Below are positions 7,086 through 13,034 of a stretch of DNA of 15,025 nt, piece by piece. Below the pieces are notes generated by a model, which had not been told where the DNA came from, ran no database searches, and was given only the letters and a program-made list of their open reading frames with translations. Each line of letters starts with the position of its first letter. The stretch's first letter is position 1. Location of the stretch: positions 1 to 15,025 of the forward strand of contig JAHELX010000013.1 of assembly GCA_024643945.1 (NCBI GenBank), read 5' to 3'. The translations under genes were made by a program, and so were the position numbers. The DNA comes from Anaerolineales bacterium. Its GTDB lineage: Bacteria > Chloroflexota > Anaerolineae > 4572-78 > NAK82.

Positions 7086-8309
7086 ATGCCCACCTATACC
7101 AATCTGATCAACTCTCCTCACCAAGCTTGCGGGGTACGAGCCCCAGACAAATGGCGCACATTTGGGACGCTGCTGTCCCTTATCGCGCTCTTGGTGACTA
7201 CACTTGGCGTAGGGGCGCAGGTAGCGCTTCCACCCACAGCGCAGGCTGCAGGGGAGCCACTCAAGCTGGTCATCGACGTTGACACGGGCGTTGATGATGC
7301 CGCAGGCATCGTCTGGCTTTTCAGCCAGACCCAGTATCCGCTAGAGGTGCTTGGATTCACGACAGTCGCCGGCGTCACCACTGTCGACAATGTCACCAAT
7401 AATCTGCTGACGCTCCTTGACGCGCTGGGGCAAACCGATATTCCGGTTGTGATGGGCGCTGCTGAACCCCTGGCTCAACCACTCAGCTTCACCGGCGCCG
7501 GACTCCATGGCCCTGATGGCCTTTGGGGTGTCGGCTTTCAAAATCCGCACGATCTCAATGATGATCCTCGCATCCGCCGCGATGTAGATGTACCCGCTTT
7601 CTACTGCGAGATTACCCAGGCACATTCGAACGTAACATTGCTGGCCGAGGGACCGCTGACTAATCTGGCCCACGCTCTGGATCAGTGTCCGCAGGGAATA
7701 CAGAGCTTTGAGCGGATTATTATTCTGGGAGGGGCCAGGTTCGGCGGAAACCGAACCCCCGTCGCAGAGTTCAACATCTGGCAAGATCCGGAGGCAGCCA
7801 GCCAGGTACTGTCGGCAGGACTCCCCATCACGCTCATTACCTACGACGCATTCGACACGTTTACGCTCACAGAAAAAGATGTGGAAAAGCTGCAAAAGAA
7901 GGGCGATGATGCGGTGAAACTGGTGGCAGGACCACTTCAAGCCTACTTGCAAGCCCAGATCCTTAATGGTGTGCCACCTTCCGTTCCCGACGTGACGGCG
8001 TACATTTATACGATGGATCCATCGCTCGGCACAGCAGAGCCGGGGTTGGTTAAAGTTGTAACGGAGCCGCGCCTGGTGCGAGGTCAGACAGTCATCGGGT
8101 TCGGCCAGTTGAAGGTACCCATGATCGCCGATGACGCAGAGCTCAGCAACTTGGTATACCAATTGTTCTTCGACCCCAATTTTGGCCCAGACCAATTTGC
8201 CCAAGCGATCTTTCAGATCATGACCCGAGAGCCAGACAACGCGCAAGTGGTGCTGGATATTGACGAGCATGAGATGTACAAGTCATTTATGCACACGATG
8301 ACGCACTAA
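7086..8309 (+). CDS. Secreted inosine/uridine-preferring nucleoside hydrolase-like protein
   Basis: A 407-residue protein of the IUNH family, which cleaves N-glycosidic bonds of ribonucleosides into ribose and base. The N-terminus has a hydrophobic helix (about residues 27 to 46) followed by TAQAAG, a plausible signal-peptidase site near residue 54 or 55, so it should act outside the membrane. The calcium/ribose motif DVDTGVDDA (64 to 72), LAEGPLTNLA (186 to 195) and AEFNIWQDPEAA (227 to 238) are well kept. The C-terminal motif usually written HDPxA reads VPDVTA here (Asp302 kept, His replaced by Pro301), so the general-acid histidine of some members is missing and substrate range or rate may differ. 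The start has AAGGAGGT four bases upstream. The final 30 or so residues, rich in Asp, Glu and His, extend past the core. It is a single-gene unit with its own promoter and terminator. Family assignment is firm; the substrate is not known. Confidence 0.9.
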   Translation: MPTYTNLINSPHQACGVRAPDKWRTFGTLLSLIALLVTTLGVGAQVALPPTAQAAGEPLKLVIDVDTGVDDAAGIVWLFSQTQYPLEVLGFTTVAGVTTVDNVTNNLLTLLDALGQTDIPVVMGAAEPLAQPLSFTGAGLHGPDGLWGVGFQNPHDLNDDPRIRRDVDVPAFYCEITQAHSNVTLLAEGPLTNLAHALDQCPQGIQSFERIIILGGARFGGNRTPVAEFNIWQDPEAASQVLSAGLPITLITYDAFDTFTLTEKDVEKLQKKGDDAVKLVAGPLQAYLQAQILNGVPPSVPDVTAYIYTMDPSLGTAEPGLVKVVTEPRLVRGQTVIGFGQLKVPMIADDAELSNLVYQLFFDPNFGPDQFAQAIFQIMTREPDNAQVVLDIDEHEMYKSFMHTMTH

Positions 8310-8352
8310 CTACACCTGCCATTTGTCGCCGTAGCCTTATATCCAGCGCCAG

Positions 8353-8396
8353 CAGCGGCGGCCTTGCCAACTTTGAGGTGAGGCCGCCGCTGTTTT
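8353..8396 (+). terminator. Intrinsic terminator after the nucleoside hydrolase-like gene
   Basis: CAGCGGCGGCC at 8353 to 8363 pairs perfectly with GGCCGCCGCTG at 8382 to 8392. An extra T-A pair at 8364/8381 gives a 12-bp GC-rich stem with a loop of about 16 bases, and TTTTC follows at once. It lies 43 bases after the stop codon at 8309. On the other strand there is no T-run, so it works in the plus direction. Confidence 0.88.
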
Positions 8397-8732
8397 CATT
8401 GGCTGCTACCAAGGTAAAGCCAAAGCAAGAGGGCTCTTATTAGGCAAAGCCCCCAAGTTCTGGTAAAATAAGGACTGAAGGCACCTGGATTTCGGCAGAA
8501 ACGAAACATGAGGGTGAGGCATCCTGCACCAGGTCTCCATTGATCTCCACGACTTCTCCATCCACCAGATCTCTCTTCCCTGGAGGGGATCTGCAGGTTG
8601 CCGGGCTTTTGCCAGGGATGCCTCCCCCGCTGTATCCTACTCAACCCTACAACTCACAGATTATTTTGCAGGCCAGTATAGAACAGAGGTCACTGTGGAA
8701 TGGCCCACAGATATCTCCAAGGAGGGAGCATC
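8397..8732. other. Non-coding stretch upstream of the thiolase block
   Basis: About 336 bases between the terminator and the thiolase start with no supported gene. It contains a candidate extended -10 site at 8461 to 8469 and would then form a leader of more than 250 nt. Short inverted repeats such as ACCTGG (8483 to 8488) with CCAGGT (8529 to 8534) and GGAGG (8582 to 8586) with CCTCC (8621 to 8625) are present, but I recognise no known riboswitch or T-box. One minus-strand frame reads like a protein fragment (VVEINGDLVQDASPS) without a start or ribosome site, possibly a gene remnant. Confidence 0.5.
8461..8469 (+). promoter_or_regulatory. Candidate extended -10 promoter for the acyl-CoA gene block
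   Basis: TGGTAAAAT fits the extended -10 pattern TGnTATAAT, with five of six bases in the hexamer. It is the third site of this kind in the window and the second with the TGG core. It lies 65 bases after the terminator and about 264 bases before the thiolase ATG. A weaker alternative nearer the gene is TATAGA at 8677 to 8682 with CTCACA 18 bases upstream. Confidence 0.3.
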
Positions 8733-9938
8733 ATGAACGACTCACAAGATGTCGTCATCGTCAGTGCTTGCCGCACGCCTATGGGCAAGTTTTTGGGCAA
8801 TCTGTCGTCCCTCCCGGCCCCCCGATTAGGCGCTATTACTATAGCCGAAGCGGTGAAACGAGCCGGGATCGATCCTACCCTCATTGACGAAGTATTGATG
8901 GGTACCGTCGTCCCCGCCGGTCAGGGCCAGGCGCCGGCCCGCCAGGCAGCCATTGGCGCCGGATTGCCCCCTCAAGTTGGCGCTACCACACTCAACAAGG
9001 TTTGCGGATCGGGCCTCAAAGCCGTGATGCTGGGCGCGGCCATGATCCGGGCCGGCGACGCCGACATCATTGTAGCCGGCGGCATGGAGAGTATGAGCAA
9101 TGCCCCTTACCTGCTGCCCCAGGCACGCACCGGCTACCGGCTAGGCGACGCCACACTCAAGGACGCCGTTGTCTATGATGGACTGTGGTGCGCCTTTGAA
9201 GATTACCACATGGGCAACTCGGCCGAGTTCATTGCCGATCAATTTGAAATCTCCCGCGAAGAGATGGACGCGTTCGCCCTTAAGAGCCACCAAAAAGCGG
9301 TGGCTGCCATCCAGGCCGGCCGCTTCAAGGCCGAAATCGTGCCGGTGGAAGTCCCCCAGCGTAAGGGCCCGCCTCGGCTGATTGAGACCGACGAAGGACC
9401 GCGTCCTGACACCAGCCTGGAGGCTCTGGGCCGGCTCAAACCCGCCTTCAAAGCGGGGGGCAAGGTGACTGCCGGGAACTCCCCCGGCCTCACCGATGGG
9501 GCCAGTGCCCTGGTGGTTATGAGCCGCAAAAAGGCAGACGAACTGGGGGTAAAGCCCCTGGCCCGCATCACTGGCTACGCGCAGACTGCCGTCGAACCCC
9601 TGTGGCTCTTCATCGCGCCGGTGCACGCCATTCGCCAGCTCTACGAAAGGACGGGCCTCAAGCAAGAGGAGGTAGACCTCTTCGAGATCAACGAAGCCTT
9701 TGCTGCCCAGATGCTGGCCGACGACCAGGAACTGGAGCTGGACTGGGATAAAGTCAACGTAAATGGTGGCGCCATCGCCTTGGGGCACCCCATTGGGTGC
9801 AGTGGCGCCCGGGTGTTGACTACCCTGATCTACGCTCTCACGGACCGGGGACTCAAAACCGGCGTTGCGGCCCTCTGCCTGGGCGGTGGCGAAGCGGTGA
9901 CGATGAGCATTGAAGCTGATCTCGCCTTCGGGCAGTAG
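8733..9938 (+). CDS. Thiolase (acetyl-CoA C-acetyltransferase family)
   Basis: A 401-residue thiolase II family enzyme that either condenses two acetyl-CoA to acetoacetyl-CoA or cleaves 3-ketoacyl-CoA. The nucleophile Cys91 lies in [11 protein letters not shown], the NEAF box is at 320 to 323, His352 in [16 protein letters not shown] (345 to 360) and the second active-site cysteine Cys382 in CLGGG. All catalytic residues are therefore present and the length is normal. The ATG at 8733 is preferred over one at 8700 because AAGGAGG lies seven bases before it and the protein then starts in register with the family. The segment [13 protein letters not shown] (288 to 300) departs from the usual MGxGPVPAI and could shape acyl-chain preference (inference). 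It opens a plus-strand block with an acyl-CoA dehydrogenase and an acyl-CoA synthetase, which suits short-chain fatty acid metabolism. The direction in the cell is unknown. Confidence 0.95.
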   Translation: MNDSQDVVIVSACRTPMGKFLGNLSSLPAPRLGAITIAEAVKRAGIDPTLIDEVLMGTVVPAGQGQAPARQAAIGAGLPPQVGATTLNKVCGSGLKAVMLGAAMIRAGDADIIVAGGMESMSNAPYLLPQARTGYRLGDATLKDAVVYDGLWCAFEDYHMGNSAEFIADQFEISREEMDAFALKSHQKAVAAIQAGRFKAEIVPVEVPQRKGPPRLIETDEGPRPDTSLEALGRLKPAFKAGGKVTAGNSPGLTDGASALVVMSRKKADELGVKPLARITGYAQTAVEPLWLFIAPVHAIRQLYERTGLKQEEVDLFEINEAFAAQMLADDQELELDWDKVNVNGGAIALGHPIGCSGARVLTTLIYALTDRGLKTGVAALCLGGGEAVTMSIEADLAFGQ

Positions 9939-9969
9939 ATAACCCGTCCGTCAACATAAGGGGCAAGCG

Positions 9970-10668
9970 ATGAAGACAATAGGTCTCATAGGTGGCATGA
10001 GTTGGGAGTCCTCAATCGAGTACTACCGAATCATAAACGAAACGGTTAGAGCCAAGCTTGGAGGACTTCATTCCGCCAAAAGTATGATGTATTCTGTCGA
10101 TTTTGCTGAAATTGAAGCACTTCAACATCAAGGGAAATGGGATGAGGCTACGGACCTGATGATTGATGCGGCCCAACGCGTAGAAAGGGGCGGCGCAGAT
10201 TTTGTCATCATTTGCACCAATACCATGCATAAGATGGCAGATGAAGTCCAGAATCACATTCAAATCCCGCTATTGCATATTGCAGACGCAACGGCTGAAA
10301 AGATCAAGGCCCAAGGGCTGGAAAAGATTGGGCTCCTGGGAACCAGGTTTACGATGGAAGAAGATTTCTATAGGGGGAGATTGACCGAAAAACAGGGATT
10401 AGAGGTCATTATCCCAACCAATAGGGAAAGAGATATCGTTCATCGCGTGATTTTCGATGAGTTGTGCCTGGGCGAAATAAGACAACCTTCCAAGGAGCAA
10501 TATGTCAGCATAATGGAACATCTCGTCACGGATGGAGCCGAGGGCATTATCCTAGGATGTACAGAGATAAGCCTGTTGATCCAAGAGGAAGATAGCCAGG
10601 TTCCATTGTTTGACACCACCAAGATTCATGCTGTGGCTGCTGTTGAATATGCGCTCTTGAATTCTTAG
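9970..10668 (+). CDS. Aspartate/glutamate racemase family protein (YgeA-like amino-acid racemase)
   Basis: A 232-residue Asp/Glu/hydantoin racemase family protein. It uses two cysteines for pyridoxal-independent racemisation: Cys82 in CTNTMHK and Cys197 in GCTEI, both present. The start IGLIGGMSWESS and the segments LHIADAT, LLGTRFTMEEDFYRGRLTE and FDELCLG are those of the E. coli YgeA group, for which broad amino-acid or homoserine racemase activity is known. AAGGGG lies six bases before the ATG. It sits 31 bases after the thiolase and 34 before the acyl-CoA dehydrogenase, although it has no evident part in acyl-CoA chemistry. Its base composition differs: two 60-base stretches I counted hold 45% and 37% GC, against 67% in one thiolase stretch. 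This suggests later acquisition. The substrate is not predictable. Confidence 0.93.
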   Translation: MKTIGLIGGMSWESSIEYYRIINETVRAKLGGLHSAKSMMYSVDFAEIEALQHQGKWDEATDLMIDAAQRVERGGADFVIICTNTMHKMADEVQNHIQIPLLHIADATAEKIKAQGLEKIGLLGTRFTMEEDFYRGRLTEKQGLEVIIPTNRERDIVHRVIFDELCLGEIRQPSKEQYVSIMEHLVTDGAEGIILGCTEISLLIQEEDSQVPLFDTTKIHAVAAVEYALLNS

Positions 10669-10702
10669 TTGAATCTCACCTACTCAAAGAGGAGGAAGCA
10701 CA

Positions 10703-11860
10703 ATGGATCTGCAACTCAGCGAAGAGCACCGGATGATCCGCGACGCTGCACGCGATTTCGCCCAAAATGAGATTGCGAAAGTAGCCGCCCATTTCGATGA
10801 AACCGGGGAATTTCCCCACGAGACCATCAAAAAGATGGGCGGACTCGGCTTTATGGGCATTGAGGTGCCGGAAGAATATGGCGGTGCCGGCATGGACACC
10901 ATCGCCTACGTACTGGCGATGGAAGAGATCAACAAGGTGGATGCCGCGCACGGCACTATCATGTCAGTCAATAACTCCCTCTTCTGCTACGGCATCCTCA
11001 GATTCGGCACCGAGGAACAAAAGCATAAATATGTGATGCCGGTTGCCAGCGGACAGAAGATCGGCGCCTATTCTCTCACTGAACCCATGTCGGGCTCCGA
11101 CGCGGCCACGATGAAAAGCCGCGCCGTGCGCGAAGGCGATTATTACCTCATCAACGGTACCAAGAGCTGGGTCACCAGCGGGCCAGCCGCCGAATACATC
11201 GTCCTCTTCACTATGACCGATCCTGAGCGCCAGCATCGGGGTATCACTGCTTTCATCATCGAAACCGACAAGCCAGGCTTCAACCTCGGTCGTACAGAAA
11301 ATAAGCTGGGCATCCGGGCCAGTGCCACCTGCGAAATCCACTTCGAGGATTACAGGTGCCCTGTGGAGAATCGGCTAGGTGAAGAAGGCGAGGGCTTCAA
11401 GATCGCCTTGGCCGTACTTGATGCCGGGCGCATCGGCATCGCCGCCCAGGCACTGGGCATCGCCGAAGCGGCCTACGAGGCCAGCCTGCAATATGCCCGC
11501 GAGCGTGAGGCGTTTGGCGGCCCTATCGGAAATTTCCAGGGCATCCAGTGGAAGATTGCCGATATGAAATGCCGCATCGAAGCCAGCCGCCTGTTAGTTT
11601 ATCAGGCAGCACTGGCCAAAGAGGCGGCCAAAGAGACTGGTGCCCGCTTCACCACCGAGGCTTCCGTCGCCAAACTCTACGCCAGCGAGACCGCCATGTT
11701 CTGTGCCCACCAGGCAGTGCAGATTCACGCTGGGATGGGCTACAGCAAGGAACTACCTGTCGAACGCTATTTCCGCGACGCGAAAATTACCGAAATATAC
11801 GAAGGGACAAGCGAGATCCAACGCTTGGTCATCGCCCGCAACGAACTCGGCCTGCGCTAG
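10703..11860 (+). CDS. Short-chain acyl-CoA dehydrogenase
   Basis: A 385-residue FAD-dependent acyl-CoA dehydrogenase of normal length, which makes 2-enoyl-CoA from a saturated acyl-CoA and passes electrons to ETF. The family signature AYSLTEPMSGSDA (122 to 134), the flavin-contact segment NGTKSWVTSG (151 to 160), the second signature near QIHAGMGYSKELPVERYFRDAK (340 to 361, read in parts) and the catalytic base Glu367 in ITEIYEGTSE are all present. The base at this C-terminal position is typical of short-chain/butyryl-CoA dehydrogenases rather than isovaleryl or long-chain types. GGAGG stands seven bases before the ATG. No ETF genes are in the window. The next gene in the same direction is 122 bases away, separated by a repeat element, so it may belong to the same operon or start anew. 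Confidence 0.95.
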   Translation: MDLQLSEEHRMIRDAARDFAQNEIAKVAAHFDETGEFPHETIKKMGGLGFMGIEVPEEYGGAGMDTIAYVLAMEEINKVDAAHGTIMSVNNSLFCYGILRFGTEEQKHKYVMPVASGQKIGAYSLTEPMSGSDAATMKSRAVREGDYYLINGTKSWVTSGPAAEYIVLFTMTDPERQHRGITAFIIETDKPGFNLGRTENKLGIRASATCEIHFEDYRCPVENRLGEEGEGFKIALAVLDAGRIGIAAQALGIAEAAYEASLQYAREREAFGGPIGNFQGIQWKIADMKCRIEASRLLVYQAALAKEAAKETGARFTTEASVAKLYASETAMFCAHQAVQIHAGMGYSKELPVERYFRDAKITEIYEGTSEIQRLVIARNELGLR

Positions 11861-11862
11861 CG

Positions 11863-11948
11863 TCGACTGCCGTCGACAGTCCGCAGATCGCAAAAAAAAT
11901 CACGCCATTACGCCCGGCGGCGGTCTGCGGCTGGTGGTCAGCGGTCTT
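11863..11948. repeat. Heptad repeat element with long inverted arms
   Basis: On the plus strand at 11921 to 11948 four 7-base units follow one another: CGGTCTG, CGGCTGG, TGGTCAG, CGGTCTT. On the minus strand at 11890 to 11863 comparable units read CGATCTG, CGGACTG, TCGACGG, CAGTCGA. The two halves face each other across an A8 run. CCGCAGATC (11881 to 11889) pairs with GGTCTGCGG (11922 to 11930), and after one bulged base CAG (11877 to 11879) pairs with CTG (11931 to 11933), giving a 12-bp stem with a 32-base loop. There is no T-run after it, so it is unlikely to be a plain terminator. It may be an interspersed repeat or an RNA processing site between two operon genes. Confidence 0.5.
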
Positions 11949-11982
11949 GAGCGGCCAAACTCTATAAGGAGTGCACACATTA

Positions 11983-13032
11983 ATGAAAGCCCTGGTTTTC
12001 TACGAACACGGAGATCTGGACAAAGTGCAAATCGCCGAGGTGCCCCAACCCGAACCTAAGCCAGGCGAGGTGCTGATTCAAATCAAAGCCAGCGCTCTCA
12101 ACCACCTGGACATCTGGGTGCGGCGTGGCTGGCCCGGCCTCAAGCTGACTATGCCGCATATCATGGGTGCAGATGGGGCAGGAGTGGTGGCGGCCCTGGG
12201 CGAGGGGGTGACCGGGATTGAAATAGGAACCCCCTGCGCCCTCAATCCCGGCGTCAATCGTTACACGGACGAATATACCCGGCGCGGGCTCGACAGCGTA
12301 TCGCCCGGCTACTACATTATCGGCGAGCACGCGCCGGGCTTTCACGCCGAATATGCCGTCGTGCCGGCGGCTAATGTGCTGCCTATCCCTGACCATGGGG
12401 ACTTCACTCCCTACGGGGAATTCGCAACAGCCGCTGCCGCTTCGCTGGTCTTCCTCACCGCCTGGCGGATGTTGATCCACCAGGCGCGCATCCGAGCCGG
12501 GGAGAGCATACTTATCCTGGGAGCCGGCGGAGGTGTGAACACAGCCGCAATCCAAATCGCCAAATTCGCCGGTTGCAACGTGTATGCCACCACCAGCAGC
12601 CAGGAAAAGATGCAAGAAGCGCGTGAACTGGGTGCTGATGTGGTCCTTAACTACCATGAAGACCCCGAGTGGTCTAAGACGATCTACAAGCTGACCAGCA
12701 AGCGGGGCGTAGACGTAGTCGTGGATAATGTCGGCCAGGCGACCTGGAGTGATAGCCTGCGCACCGTCACCCGGGGCGGGCGGGTTGTCAGCGTGGGCAA
12801 CACCAGCGGCCCTCTGGCTTCAACCGATATCCGCTTTATCTTCGGCAAGCAGATCAGCATCATCGGCAGCACTATGGGTGGCCAACAGGACTTTCGGGAC
12901 GTGATGTCCCTGGTCTTCAACGGCACCTTCCGCCCGGTCATTGACCGGGTAGTGCCTATGGATCAGGGGATAGAGGCGATGGCAGTCCTGGAGCGTGGCG
13001 AGCAATTCGGCAAAATCGTACTGGAGATATAG
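11983..13032 (+). CDS. MDR-superfamily NAD(P)-dependent oxidoreductase, apparently zinc-independent
   Basis: A 349-residue medium-chain dehydrogenase/reductase. The GroES-like N-terminal half carries MPHIMGADGAGVV (57 to 69). The Rossmann half has ILILGAGGGVNTAAIQIAKFAG (176 to 197, in parts), and a conserved DNVG at 248 to 251. The cysteine that binds catalytic zinc in alcohol dehydrogenases is replaced (SALNHLD, 37 to 43). The usual four-cysteine structural zinc loop is replaced by NRYTDEYTRRGLDSVS (92 to 107), which has no cysteine. A quinone oxidoreductase or enoyl-CoA/enoyl-thioester reductase role therefore fits better than alcohol oxidation, and the acyl-CoA gene context supports it (inference). 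The ATG at 11983 is preferred over a GTG at 11971 because AAGGAG ends at 11971, inside the longer reading. The stop lies two bases before the next ATG. Confidence 0.87.
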   Translation: MKALVFYEHGDLDKVQIAEVPQPEPKPGEVLIQIKASALNHLDIWVRRGWPGLKLTMPHIMGADGAGVVAALGEGVTGIEIGTPCALNPGVNRYTDEYTRRGLDSVSPGYYIIGEHAPGFHAEYAVVPAANVLPIPDHGDFTPYGEFATAAAASLVFLTAWRMLIHQARIRAGESILILGAGGGVNTAAIQIAKFAGCNVYATTSSQEKMQEARELGADVVLNYHEDPEWSKTIYKLTSKRGVDVVVDNVGQATWSDSLRTVTRGGRVVSVGNTSGPLASTDIRFIFGKQISIIGSTMGGQQDFRDVMSLVFNGTFRPVIDRVVPMDQGIEAMAVLERGEQFGKIVLEI

Positions 13033-13034
13033 CT

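Noticed and set aside
7341..8270. A 309-residue minus-strand open frame opposite the nucleoside hydrolase-like gene
   Set aside because: The plus-strand frame carries all family motifs and a strong ribosome site; the antisense reading is low in recognisable features and rich in Cys, His and Trp as shadows often are.
8540..8887. A 115-residue plus-strand open frame running into the thiolase gene
   Set aside because: It overlaps the thiolase start in another frame and has no ribosome site or recognised motif.
11881..11930. Intrinsic terminator after the acyl-CoA dehydrogenase gene
   Set aside because: The stem is good but the loop is 32 bases and no T-run follows on the plus strand, so it is described as a repeat/hairpin instead.
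9141..12657. Minus-strand open frames of over 200 residues opposite the thiolase (9141 to 9788) and the MDR gene (11980 to 12657)
   Set aside because: Both are complementary frames of GC-rich genes with intact catalytic motifs and have no start context of their own.
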